Shown piece after piece: positions 16,119 through 24,568 of a stretch of 64,000 nucleotides of DNA. The notes beneath the pieces are model-generated. The model saw only the letters and a program-made list of their open reading frames with translations, ran no database searches and had not been told where the DNA came from. Position numbers and translations under genes: made by a program. Numbering within the stretch: the stretch's first letter is position 1; every line of letters begins with the position of its first letter. The stretch covers positions 496,001-560,000 of the forward strand of contig NZ_LT984798.1 in the NCBI RefSeq assembly GCF_900243745.1, written 5' to 3'. This DNA comes from Desulfovibrio sp. G11 (lineage in GTDB: Bacteria > Desulfobacterota > Desulfovibrionia > Desulfovibrionales > Desulfovibrionaceae).

Positions 16119-18599
16119 TTATGCCGTCATCGGCTTTTTAGCGTCCACTTTTTTTCTGCTTTCAGGCTCGGGTATCATCCCCATAACGATGGTGAGCGCC
16201 ACGCACAGGCCGTAGAATATCCACATGGCCTGCCAGCCAGAAAGCCCCAGTAACGTCCCGCCGGTGAACACAAGAACGGCCACCGCCAGCCCCAGGCAGG
16301 TTTGATAGATGATGGAAAAAAGCATCCAGCCCGTGGAATTGGATTGCAGCCGCACCATAACGGAGGTGGGCACGCAGGGCGGATACAGGGCCATGAACAG
16401 CATGAGCGCAAGGGCATGCAACGGGGTAAAGCCGGTAGCGTCTTCACGCATGCTGTCCTGCACAGGCGCATCGCCATCAAGCCCGTAAATGGCCCCGAGG
16501 GTGGCGGCGCTGTTTTCTTTGGCCGCAAAGGCCGAAAGCAGGGCAATATTGATCTTCCAGTTAAAGCCGGCATACTGCGTCACCGGTTCCAGAGCCTTGC
16601 CCGCAATACCAAGGGCGCTGTGCTCGAAGGTTTCTTCGCGCAGTTCACGGCGCAGCTGCTTGCGCGCACTGATGAGCTTGCGCAGCGCCGGGCGCAGGGC
16701 TTTGCCGTCCGCCCCTACAGCGCGCACTATGGTGAAGTAGATCGGGCTTTTTTCCTGAAAAACCGCATCAATCTTGTTTGAGGCTTCCTGATCTGTCACG
16801 CTGCGTTTGGCATCCTTGAGGTCTTCTTCAAAAAGCAGCAGAGGCGTTACGTCATCCAAGGTGAGCTGCCCGGCCAGCGCGGTCTTGTCCACAGCCTTGA
16901 CAAAATCGCTCATGGCTTTTGTGGATTTTTTTTCGTACACGGCCATGCGCTCTTCCCCAAGACCGGGAAAATTGATGAGCGCAAAAATAACCACGGCCAC
17001 AGCCAGCACCACGGTGAAAATCTTGCGGATGAAAATCCACACCCGCTCGATGGCGCGCGCAAGTACTCCCCTGATGGTGGGCAGGTGATAGGGCGGCATC
17101 TCCATAATAAAGGGCGCACTGGGTTTCCCCCGCAACAGGGTAAGCGAAAGGGCCTTTGACACAGGAAGGGCCATAAACAGGGTAATGGTGGCAATAAAGA
17201 ACATGGCCATGCCGCTGTTGGCGGCAAAGTAGGCGCTGATCAGTATGAGATACAGCGGCACCTTGGCCAGGCAGTTCATCATTGGTGCGATAAGAATGGT
17301 AGCCAGGCGGGCTTTCTCGTCCGGAATGGCCCTGGTCGCCATGACCGCGGGGATGGCGCAGCCGCCCACATATACGCCGCCGAGAATAAGCGGCAGCGTG
17401 GACTGGCCGTGCAAGCCGAAACGGCGAAAGGCGCGGTCAAGAATAAAGGCCATACGCGGCATGTATCCGCTGTCTTCAAGAATAGCGATAAGGGCAAAAA
17501 GCAGAAAGAATATGGGCAGATAGTTAAGAATGGCCGTAACACTGCGCATAACCCACACGCCCAGGGAACGCAGAAGAGGATCTTCCAGAAAGCCGGATGC
17601 GGGCAAAAGTCCCGCCAGGGTATTCTGGGCATTGTCCCACAGGGGCCAGATCATGGCCGCCACATCCCCGCCAAAAACTATGGATACCTGATACAGGATG
17701 AGCAGAATGGCGAGCAGAATCACCGGGCCGAAAAACCTGTGGCAGACAAACCTGTCAGCCTTGTCGGAAAGGCTTGTGGTTCCCTGCGCGGGCAGGGTTA
17801 CATGCCGCGAAGCCAGAGCCGCGGCCGTGCGGTGGCGGGCAAAGGCCACATGCCTTTCGGCATTGACGCCCTGCGCGGCAAAGCTCTCGCGCATGGCGAA
17901 CACCCTGGCCGGAATGCCGGCCCCCTCTGCGCAGCGCTTCTGCACCAGGGCAATGGCGGCTTCGTCATTCTCCATAAGCTTCACAGCAAGCCAGCGCAGG
18001 GGCAGTCCGGCCAGGGCTTCCTCATTGGCAAGCAGGGCAGCAAGATCGGCAAGATACGGCTCCATGGGGCCGTAATTCACGGCAAACGCAGACCTCGGCC
18101 CGCCCTCCCCTGCGGTGGTCAGGGCCGCGCGCAATGCCTGCACGCCGCTGCTCTTTTTACCCACCGTGGGTACAACGGCAATGCCCAGCTCGTTGGCCAG
18201 CCCATCCACATCAACCTTGATAGAGCGCCGTTCGGCCACATCCATCATGTTAAGGGCCAGTACGAGCGGCGCTTCCATTTCCAGCAGTTGCAGGGTCAGA
18301 TAAAGATGACGCTTGAGGTTGGCCGCGTCGGCCACGTTGATGGTGACCTGAGGCGAAGCTTCAAGGATGAAATCACGCGCCACTTTTTCTTCCAGCGAAT
18401 AGGAGGTCAGGCTGTAGGTTCCCGGCAGGTCCACAAGCTCTACCTTGCGGCCGCCGAGGTCAAAATATCCTGTCTTTTTCTCAACGGTAACTCCGGGGTA
18501 GTTGGCCACGTGCTGGCGCGCCCCGGTAAGCATGTTGAACAGTGTGGACTTGCCGCAATTGGGCTGCCCGGCCAGAGCCACTAGCAGGGGAGAACTCAT
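16119..18599 (-). CDS. feoB: Ferrous iron transporter FeoB
   Basis: FeoB imports Fe(II) across the inner membrane and couples a cytosolic G domain to a membrane channel. The 826-residue protein starts with the G domain: P-loop GQPNCGKS (11-18), VTVEKKTG switch I, DLPGTYSL and NMMDVAERR. Two gate regions and about ten membrane segments follow. It is longer than E. coli FeoB (773). A hydrophilic insert of roughly 110 residues (from INFPGLGEERMAV to REETFEHSALG) sits between membrane segments. The start overlaps the feoA stop by four bases, indicating translational coupling. Confidence 0.96.
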   Translation of the reverse strand: MSSPLLVALAGQPNCGKSTLFNMLTGARQHVANYPGVTVEKKTGYFDLGGRKVELVDLPGTYSLTSYSLEEKVARDFILEASPQVTINVADAANLKRHLYLTLQLLEMEAPLVLALNMMDVAERRSIKVDVDGLANELGIAVVPTVGKKSSGVQALRAALTTAGEGGPRSAFAVNYGPMEPYLADLAALLANEEALAGLPLRWLAVKLMENDEAAIALVQKRCAEGAGIPARVFAMRESFAAQGVNAERHVAFARHRTAAALASRHVTLPAQGTTSLSDKADRFVCHRFFGPVILLAILLILYQVSIVFGGDVAAMIWPLWDNAQNTLAGLLPASGFLEDPLLRSLGVWVMRSVTAILNYLPIFFLLFALIAILEDSGYMPRMAFILDRAFRRFGLHGQSTLPLILGGVYVGGCAIPAVMATRAIPDEKARLATILIAPMMNCLAKVPLYLILISAYFAANSGMAMFFIATITLFMALPVSKALSLTLLRGKPSAPFIMEMPPYHLPTIRGVLARAIERVWIFIRKIFTVVLAVAVVIFALINFPGLGEERMAVYEKKSTKAMSDFVKAVDKTALAGQLTLDDVTPLLLFEEDLKDAKRSVTDQEASNKIDAVFQEKSPIYFTIVRAVGADGKALRPALRKLISARKQLRRELREETFEHSALGIAGKALEPVTQYAGFNWKINIALLSAFAAKENSAATLGAIYGLDGDAPVQDSMREDATGFTPLHALALMLFMALYPPCVPTSVMVRLQSNSTGWMLFSIIYQTCLGLAVAVLVFTGGTLLGLSGWQAMWIFYGLCVALTIVMGMIPEPESRKKVDAKKPMTA

Positions 18600-18823
18600 T
18601 GGCCGTCAACCTCCACAAGATCAGCTTCGTCATGACGCAGACTGACGTGGTAACCGTCCAGCTCAATTTCCACAGGATCCACAAGCGGCGCGTTGCGTAC
18701 AACACGCACACGTGCGCCGGGGTAAAACCCCAGGTCCATCAGCCGTTGGCCTAGGGCGCCGGTGGCGCTGACATCCTTCACGCTGCCGGTATCGCCCGGA
18801 ACCATCTTGCTGAGTGTCATCAA
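18596..18823 (-). CDS. feoA: FeoA, SH3-like iron transport accessory protein (proximal copy)
   Basis: A 75-residue SH3-fold FeoA protein (GDTGSVKDVSATGALGQRLMDLGFYPGARVRVVRNAPLVDPVEIELDGYHVSLRHDEADLVEV) that binds and modulates FeoB. The LGFYPGARVRV and VSLRHDEA segments are typical. It overlaps feoB by four bases (ATGA). A second FeoA-like gene lies immediately upstream, so the operon encodes two FeoA proteins. Confidence 0.94.
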   Translation of the reverse strand: MMTLSKMVPGDTGSVKDVSATGALGQRLMDLGFYPGARVRVVRNAPLVDPVEIELDGYHVSLRHDEADLVEVDGQ

Positions 18824-18834
18824 ATGCTCCTTGC

Positions 18835-19059
18835 TTACGCAACAATAACCGATGCGGCCAGTTCGCGTTCTACGGCCACCCGTGCCTCGCCCACAGCCAC
18901 AAGAATAGGCCCGCCATTGTCGGCCAGCACATCCAGTTCCACGCCGGGCAAAACGCCGATGGATTCAAGGCGCTGCAATTCGGCCTCTGCCGCGTTGACG
19001 GCAAGAACAAAGACTGTCTGGCCCGTGCCGACCGTCTGAAGTGTTTTCGAGTGCGACAT
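18835..19059 (-). CDS. Second, divergent FeoA-domain protein
   Basis: A 74-residue FeoA-like protein (AEAELQRLESIGVLPGVELDVLADNGGPILVAVGEARVAVERELAASVIV). It is clearly divergent from the neighbouring FeoA. ATG 19059 is used because the longer frame begins with TTG and adds residues of no family character; the Shine-Dalgarno is weak. It is the first gene of the iron operon and lies 11 bp upstream of feoA. Tandem FeoA copies are known in other Desulfovibrio feo loci (recollection). Confidence 0.85.
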   Translation of the reverse strand: MSHSKTLQTVGTGQTVFVLAVNAAEAELQRLESIGVLPGVELDVLADNGGPILVAVGEARVAVERELAASVIVA

Positions 19060-19080
19060 AATGGAATATCCGATATTTAG

Positions 19081-19101
19081 TGAAATCAAAATTGAATTTC
19101 G
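19081..19101. promoter_or_regulatory. Candidate Fur-type operator upstream of the feo operon
   Basis: An AT-rich imperfect palindrome lies 22 bases upstream of the first feoA: TGAAATCAAA around a central A, then TTGAATTTCG. Seven of the ten pairs match. It resembles a Fur box in position and character. Repression by Fur-Fe(II) is inferred. Confidence 0.35.
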
Positions 19102-19312
19102 TTTTAAATACCCCCCTCTCAGCTATACGTCAACATGGAAAAAAATATTCTGAAAAACACACAAAAACGCCTGTAACTCGCATTTGCCTCAACAGTATCG
19201 GGAGTACCAGTCTTCCTGCAGCACCTGCTCACAGCATACCGGCCCGGAGGGCAGGCAAAATCCTTCTTATGCTGCTGCCTGTAGGGCATGCGTCAGCAAA
19301 GCTGCCCCCCCC

Positions 19313-19427
19313 AGCAATTAACGCTTCAAATGATTGCTTAACGGTCGGCAAAGCCGCCCTACAAGCAATTGGGACAAGGATTTGGAGACAAATCCCTGTC
19401 GGGCATTTCACGTGTAAAATGCTCTAA
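19313..19427. repeat. Dispersed intergenic repeat, copy A
   Basis: A ~115-bp sequence that recurs at 28484-28600 with about three quarters identity, beginning with an identical 22-base block (from AGCAATTAACGC). It ends in a small palindrome (GCATTTCACGTGTAAAATGC). It lies in the gap between the feo promoter and the convergent-side DMT gene. The rest of the 19102-19630 gap holds no gene. Confidence 0.75.
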
Positions 19428-19630
19428 AAACAGACCGGAAGAGATCGCGCCGGGCGCAGTCCCTTCCGGTAGCATACCTATAAAAAACAGTTCCGGGCGG
19501 CTCCACTGACAGCCCATTGCCAGACCCGGCCGTAACCTGACGGATCCGTGCAGGGTGCCCTGCCCGTCTCGCAAAATGGCTGTCCGCCAACTGCCGGGAC
19601 TATATCCGGATACTTCAGGCCGCCTGCCGC

Positions 19631-20524
19631 TTATGCGGATTTTTTTTCCTTTCCCTTACGGCGCGGGTTCAGATTGCTTATCAGCACGCCCGCCACCACA
19701 AACGCGCCGCCCACAAGCCCCATAAAAGGCAGCCTCTCTCCGGCCATACGCCCGAAAATGGCCGCCCATACCGGTTCGCCCGCGTAGATCAGGGTGGCCC
19801 TTGTGGGCGAAATGCTTTTCTGCGCCCAGTTCATGACCAGCTGGATAAGGGCCGTGGCAAGCCCCAGCCCCCCGGCGCTGCACACCAGCAGCCAGGAAAA
19901 CTCCGGTACGGATTCTCCTGCCAGCGGCATCAGGCTGAAACTCAGCAGCGCGGTCACCGTCACCTGCACCACAGTGACCCTGCGTACGTTAACCGTACCG
20001 GCAAAATAGCTGATGAACAAAATTTCCAGCGCGCAGGCCACGGCCCCCAGCAAGGTAAGAAGTTCCCCGGTGCTGAAACCCGGCGAAACGCCGTCCGGCC
20101 CGGCCAGCATGATCAGGCCCAGCAGCGCGCAGCCAATGCCGAGCCAGCCCATTCTGCTGGGCGCGCGCCGCATGAAGAGCCATTGCAGCAACGGCACTGT
20201 AGGCACATAAAAAGCCGTTATAAATGCCGACTTGCTGGCAGTAATGGTTTGCAGGCCAAAGGTTTGCAGGGCGTAGCCCCCCAGCAGCGAAAGCCCTATG
20301 ATCGAACCCGCAAAAAGCTCGTGCAGGGTCAGGCCGCGCAGGACAGGCAAAGAAACAAGCGTCAGCGCCACAGCCGCCGAACCAAAACGCAGGCCCACAA
20401 AGAACAGTGGCCCGGTCACGTCCAGGGCGTTGCGGATGATAAGGAAGGTCGTGCCCCATATTATGGTTATGCCAACCAGCGCCCATTCGCCCCGGCTGAG
20501 CTGAAAAATACTTTTGTCCTGCAT
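19631..20524 (-). CDS. DMT-superfamily transporter (EamA, RhaT-like)
   Basis: A 297-residue protein with ten predicted membrane segments in two EamA repeats (LVGITIIWGTTFLIIRNAL ... and LLTLLGAVACALEILFIS ... WAAIFGRMAGERLPFMGLVGGAFVVAGVL). Members export small metabolites or amino acids. ATG 20524 (MQDKSIFQLSRGEWA) is selected because the upstream 57 codons are low-complexity and lack support. The C-terminus is a short Lys/Arg tail. Specificity cannot be read from the sequence. It is not clearly in an operon; the amino-acid permease lies 286 bp upstream. Confidence 0.88.
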   Translation of the reverse strand: MQDKSIFQLSRGEWALVGITIIWGTTFLIIRNALDVTGPLFFVGLRFGSAAVALTLVSLPVLRGLTLHELFAGSIIGLSLLGGYALQTFGLQTITASKSAFITAFYVPTVPLLQWLFMRRAPSRMGWLGIGCALLGLIMLAGPDGVSPGFSTGELLTLLGAVACALEILFISYFAGTVNVRRVTVVQVTVTALLSFSLMPLAGESVPEFSWLLVCSAGGLGLATALIQLVMNWAQKSISPTRATLIYAGEPVWAAIFGRMAGERLPFMGLVGGAFVVAGVLISNLNPRRKGKEKKSA

Positions 20525-20691
20525 AGGTGTGAACCTTTCTCTCCTCTCTGGGCGGGCAGTCCCCGCAGACGCGCTGCCGGAAAATGCGGCAGACCATCCA
20601 TGATAGCCCGCACCACTGCAAATGTGAACCGGCCGGCAATGGCTCCAGCCGGGAAGCCGTGCTCCTGTCACGCCGATCCGGCCGGGTGGCG

Positions 20692-20730
20692 GCAAAAAAG
20701 AAAGGCCCCTTCAATAGAAAGGGACCTTTT
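20692..20730 (-). terminator. Terminator of the amino-acid permease gene
   Basis: Read on the minus strand, AAAGGTCCCTTTC pairs with the downstream AAGGGGCCTTT and is followed by CTTTTTT. It lies about 80 bp past the permease stop. Confidence 0.75.
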
Positions 20731-20810
20731 GCAAAACAGGCAGCCTGAAAAGAGGGGCTTTGCGGCCACCTCGTGAGAGGCGCCCGCAAAGCCGAAAAAC
20801 TGAAGCGGCG

Positions 20811-22190
20811 CTACTGCGTATAGTGCTTCTTCATCTTGTAGCCCAGCCACACGAAGAACAGCCAGATGGGAGCCACATAAACAGAAACGGCCATGTCTAT
20901 CTGCACCAGCACTACAAACACTACCATCATAAAGACAAGACAGAGGTAGTTGGACCAGGGATGCCAGAATGCCCTGAAAACTATCTTTTCTCCGGCCTTT
21001 ATCTTGGCGGCCCTGAATCTCAGGTGGGTCAGGCTTATCATGGCCCAGTTGATCACAAGAGCCGTCACCACCAGGGCCATAAGCACGCCAAGGGCCTTGG
21101 CGGGCATAATGAAGTTCAGCAATACGCACAGCAGGGTTGCGCCGGAAGAAATCATCAGCGCATAAACCGGAACCCCCCTGGCGCTCACAGCGGCCAGAAC
21201 CTTGGGCGCGTTGCCCTGAAGCGCCAGGCCGTAAAGCATGCGGCTGTTACAGTAGACACAGCTGTTATATACGGAAAGGGCCGCAGTCAGCACCACAAAG
21301 TTGAGCACGTGCGCAGCAGAAGGAATACCTATGAGGTCAAAAATCTGCACAAAGGGGCTGGCGACCATGGCCTCGGCCCACTGGCTTTTGTCAACGGAAG
21401 CGCCAAGCTGGTTCCAGGGGTGCAACGCCAGAAGCACGGTAAGCGCGCCGATGTAGAAGATCAGGATTCGGTAGATGAGCTGGTTGACGGCCTTGGGAAT
21501 GGTTTTTTGCGGATCAGAAGTTTCCGCCGCAGCTATGCCCACAAGCTCAAGCCCGCCGAAAGAAAAGCTCACCACCGCAAGCGAGGTAAACACGCCCCCC
21601 CAACCCCTGGCAAAAAAGCCGCCATACTCCCAAAGATTGCTTACTTTGGCATCGGGTCCGGCCCCCCCGGTGGCAAGCAGAAACGTCCCCAGGGCGATCA
21701 TGGCCACAATGGCCGCCACCTTGATGGAAGCAAACCAGAACTCCATTTCGCCAAAAACGCCAACCTGCGCCAGGTTGACCACATTGATGAGAATAAAGAA
21801 AAAAGCCGTGGTCTGCCACGGCTCAATGCCGGGAAACCAGTACTGCACATAAACAGCCACGGCCGTCAGTTCGGACATGCCCACCAGAACATAAAGAATC
21901 CAGTAGTTCCAGCCGGAAAGAAGACCAGGAAACTCGCCCCAGTATTTGTAGGCAAGATTGCTGAAAGAGCCGGCCACAGGCTCTTGCGCCATCATCTCGC
22001 CAAGCTGGCGCATAATGAGAAAGGCGATAAAACCACCAATGGCGTAACTCAGTATGACAGCCGGCCCGGCCATCTGGATGGTTCCCGCAGATCCGAGAAA
22101 AAGGCCCGTGCCAATGGCCCCGCCAAGGGCGATCAACTGGATGTGCCTGTTCTTCAAGGCACGGTGAAGCTCTGGTGTTTCTTTTTTCAT
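20811..22190 (-). CDS. Amino-acid permease, AroP/PheP-like (APC superfamily)
   Basis: A 459-residue transporter with twelve predicted membrane segments. The opening LHRALKNRHIQLIALGGAIGTGLFLGSAGTIQMAGPAVILSYAIGG is the signature of the AroP/LysP/GabP group. Consensus blocks WFA-x-IKV and SFGGLELVGIAAAE are also present. ATG 22190 matches the family start; no good Shine-Dalgarno is visible and an in-frame ATG at 22226 remains possible. The substrate is probably an aromatic or neutral amino acid (inference). The gene is divergent from the class V aminotransferase. Confidence 0.9.
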   Translation of the reverse strand: MKKETPELHRALKNRHIQLIALGGAIGTGLFLGSAGTIQMAGPAVILSYAIGGFIAFLIMRQLGEMMAQEPVAGSFSNLAYKYWGEFPGLLSGWNYWILYVLVGMSELTAVAVYVQYWFPGIEPWQTTAFFFILINVVNLAQVGVFGEMEFWFASIKVAAIVAMIALGTFLLATGGAGPDAKVSNLWEYGGFFARGWGGVFTSLAVVSFSFGGLELVGIAAAETSDPQKTIPKAVNQLIYRILIFYIGALTVLLALHPWNQLGASVDKSQWAEAMVASPFVQIFDLIGIPSAAHVLNFVVLTAALSVYNSCVYCNSRMLYGLALQGNAPKVLAAVSARGVPVYALMISSGATLLCVLLNFIMPAKALGVLMALVVTALVINWAMISLTHLRFRAAKIKAGEKIVFRAFWHPWSNYLCLVFMMVVFVVLVQIDMAVSVYVAPIWLFFVWLGYKMKKHYTQ

Positions 22191-22402
22191 AGCCGGCTCG
22201 TGTGTTAAAATGATTCGGCAAGGCATATCAGGATTATGAAACTTTGAAAAGACGCCGGCACATGGTGACTGCTCCGCCGCAGCCTTTTACGGCATGAGGG
22301 CAGAGCACAGTTTTTTTTGTCGTGGCGTGCGAAAAGTCCATTCGCCCGCTGGACAGATGTCGCATGGTATCGTAAAATTTTTTTGAAAAATAAAAATTTT
22401 AA

Positions 22403-22442
22403 GCTGCGTACCGCGCAGCGGACGTCCGTCTGTACGGACGTC
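22403..22442. other. Two adjacent hairpins between divergent permease and aminotransferase genes
   Basis: GCTGCG (from 22403) pairs with CGCAGC ending at 22419, and GACGTCCGT (22421-22429) pairs perfectly with ACGGACGTC (22434-22442). On the minus strand they are followed by TTAAAATTTTTATTTTTC, so they could act as an attenuator in the permease leader. On the plus strand they lie in the aminotransferase 5' region. The rest of this 300-bp gap shows no gene. Confidence 0.45.
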
Positions 22443-22491
22443 GAAATACCCAGTCCTGACGAGTATTAGCCGTCAACCACAGGAGACTGCC

Positions 22492-23604
22492 ATGAGTACA
22501 GTTTTGGGATCGCTTGACCATGTTCTGCTGATGGCCCCCGGCCCCAGCCCCGTTGCCACCAACGTTCTCCAAGCCATGAGCCTGCCCACCCTGGGGCATC
22601 TTGACCCCGACTGCATCAAGGTTATGGATGCCATCCAGGACCAGCTGCGGGCCGTGTGCAAAACCGGCAACGTGGTAACCTTTCCCCTGTCGGGCACCGG
22701 CTCTGCGGGTATGGAAGCATGCTTTGTGAATCTGGTGGAACCGGGCGATGCCGTGCTTGTCGTCAACAACGGCGTATTCAGTTCGCGCATGGTAGAGGTG
22801 GCTTCGCGCCTGGGCGCAGAGGTGGACGTGGTTGAAAGCCCCTGGGGTACTCCCGTAAAGGTCGAGGACGTCAAAACCCAGCTGGGCAAAAAACACTACA
22901 AGATCCTGGCCGTGGTGCATGCCGAGACATCAACGGGCGTCAACAACCCCATTGCCGAGATCGGTGAGCTGGTCAAGGGCAGCGACACTCTTTATATGGT
23001 AGACAGCGTGGCCGGACTCGGCGGCGTGGACATGCAGGTGGACAACTGGGGCGTGGACGCTTTTTACAGTGGTTCGCAAAAGTGCCTTTCCGTACCTCCC
23101 GGCCTTGCTCCCGCCTCTTTCTCCGAGGCCGCCATGGACGCCATGGCCAGGCGCAAGCACAAAGTACCCAACTGGTACCTTGATGTTTCACTCATCCGCA
23201 AATACTGGGAAGGCTCCCCCCGCGTATACCACCATACCGCGCCCATCAACATGTACTACGGCCTGCACCAGGCGCTGGACAACCTGCTGACGGAAGGGCT
23301 GGACGCGGCCTTTGCGCGGCACAAGGCCATGCATCACCGCCTGGCGGACGGCCTGGCAGAACTGGGCTTCAGCCTGTATGTAAAGGAAGGCGCGGCGCCT
23401 CAGGTGAACCTTTTCATTCCTCCCGCCGGCGTGGACGCCAACGCCCTGCGCGCCTGCCTGCGCGAAAAGCACAAGATTGAAGTGGCGGGCGGCCTTGGGG
23501 CGCTTGCCGGTAAGGTTATCCGCGTGGGCGTTATGGGCGAAGGCGCACGGCCCGAAGCCATTGACAAACTGCTTGCCGCTGTCCGGGCCTGCCTCGGCCG
23601 GTAG
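22492..23604 (+). CDS. Class V aminotransferase (alanine-glyoxylate / serine-pyruvate type)
   Basis: A 370-residue PLP enzyme. The Schiff-base lysine lies in YSGSQKCLSVPPGLAP, and the family N-terminus LLMAPGPSPVATNVLQAM and the SGTGSAGMEACFVNLVEPGD phosphate-binding block are clear. Related enzymes transaminate alanine, serine or phosphonoalanine with glyoxylate or pyruvate. The Shine-Dalgarno AGGAG lies nine bases before ATG 22492. It is followed by a GC-rich hairpin at 23619-23648 and by a convergent regulator gene. Divergent orientation to an amino-acid permease suggests linked amino-acid metabolism. Confidence 0.92.
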   Translation: MSTVLGSLDHVLLMAPGPSPVATNVLQAMSLPTLGHLDPDCIKVMDAIQDQLRAVCKTGNVVTFPLSGTGSAGMEACFVNLVEPGDAVLVVNNGVFSSRMVEVASRLGAEVDVVESPWGTPVKVEDVKTQLGKKHYKILAVVHAETSTGVNNPIAEIGELVKGSDTLYMVDSVAGLGGVDMQVDNWGVDAFYSGSQKCLSVPPGLAPASFSEAAMDAMARRKHKVPNWYLDVSLIRKYWEGSPRVYHHTAPINMYYGLHQALDNLLTEGLDAAFARHKAMHHRLADGLAELGFSLYVKEGAAPQVNLFIPPAGVDANALRACLREKHKIEVAGGLGALAGKVIRVGVMGEGARPEAIDKLLAAVRACLGR

Positions 23605-23618
23605 CCTTTGCAACCAGG

Positions 23619-23648
23619 AGCGCGCGCGGGGCACCCGCCGCGCGCGCT
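23619..23648. terminator. GC-rich hairpin between convergent genes
   Basis: An 11-bp stem AGCGCGCGCGG/CCGCGCGCGCT with an eight-base loop lies 15 bases after the aminotransferase stop. The T run is weak (TCGCTTTC), so termination efficiency is uncertain. Confidence 0.55.
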
Positions 23649-23654
23649 TCGCTT

Positions 23655-23969
23655 TCAGACCTTTTTTCCATCAATTTTTTTCATGCCCGACGCATTTTTT
23701 CCACAATGGACGCGGCGCTCACTGTTTCTTTTTTTCTCAATTTCTTCCGAAACCCTCCTGAAAAACTCCTCCGGCGGCACACGCAGCGCCTCACAGATAG
23801 AGTAGACGGCATTGACCGTCGGTCGTTTCAGTTCCTGTTCAATATCGCGCAGATAGCGTCGCTCGAGACAGGCAAAGTCAGCCAGCGATGACTTGGTCAT
23901 GCCGCGCTCTGCGCGCAAGGCCTCAATCACCTTTGCAATGGCGCCCGAAAGGTACGGATATACTTTCAT
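23655..23969 (-). CDS. XRE-family helix-turn-helix regulator
   Basis: A 104-residue DNA-binding protein. Residues ~10-70 form a Cro/C1-type HTH (IEALRAERGMTKSSLADFACLERRYLRDIEQELKRPTVNAVYSICEALRVPPEEFF). The tail is short and very basic (KKRNSERRVHCGKNASGMKKIDGKKV). It sits beside an AT-rich region and an IS element, so it may have arrived by transfer or belong to a decayed island (inference). Two GAACTATAG direct repeats upstream (24005, 24028) are candidate operators. The Shine-Dalgarno is poor. Confidence 0.8.
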   Translation of the reverse strand: MKVYPYLSGAIAKVIEALRAERGMTKSSLADFACLERRYLRDIEQELKRPTVNAVYSICEALRVPPEEFFRRVSEEIEKKRNSERRVHCGKNASGMKKIDGKKV

Positions 23970-24568
23970 AAGTATTAATTACACCAAAACACGCCGATGA
24001 ATATGAACTATAGCACTCACAAATCGGGAACTATAGTTTACATCTTTTCCATATTTATTCTTTTTTTGCCGCGGTGAGCCGTAAAATACCTCTTTAAAAC
24101 TATCCATATATCAAGAATTCCTGTTATTTCTTTTTCCAGTGCATACACAGTTTACACAAATGACAATTTTAAAAACATTCATGTGCATAAATTTTAAATA
24201 TTATTATATTTGTATATAACAAAAAATAATCATTACATCATAGTTATGCATTACACATAACAATATTATATTAATAATATATGATTATTAGTCTAGATAT
24301 ATAAATACAAATAAACAGCATCAATAAAATATAAATATACATCTACAACTTTAACACATAATAGCTATAGCGAAATATATAATTACATCTTTATAAAAAT
24401 ATGCACTAAAAAATGAGCTGTCTTCTTTCCACTACGCGCTACAAAGTAGCAATACGAACTGGCATCATTAGCAACATGGCGTCATTCCCTGTATCAAATA
24501 TATATTTTTATGCTTTTATTTCAACATATTAAGATAAAAAATAATAATATTTCCGCAATAAAAATCAT
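23970..24568. other. AT-rich non-coding stretch left of an IS1595-type element
   Basis: About 600 bp, strikingly AT-rich against GC-rich neighbours. No open reading frame of value is present on either strand. GAACTATAG occurs at 24005-24013 and 24028-24036, a 23-bp period that would place the sites on one face of the helix. The rest is a series of TA-rich runs. It may be a transfer remnant or a silenced regulatory region. Confidence 0.6.

Noticed and set aside
17409..18584. 391-codon frame antisense to feoB
   Set aside because: FeoB is certain by motifs; the antisense protein has no domain.
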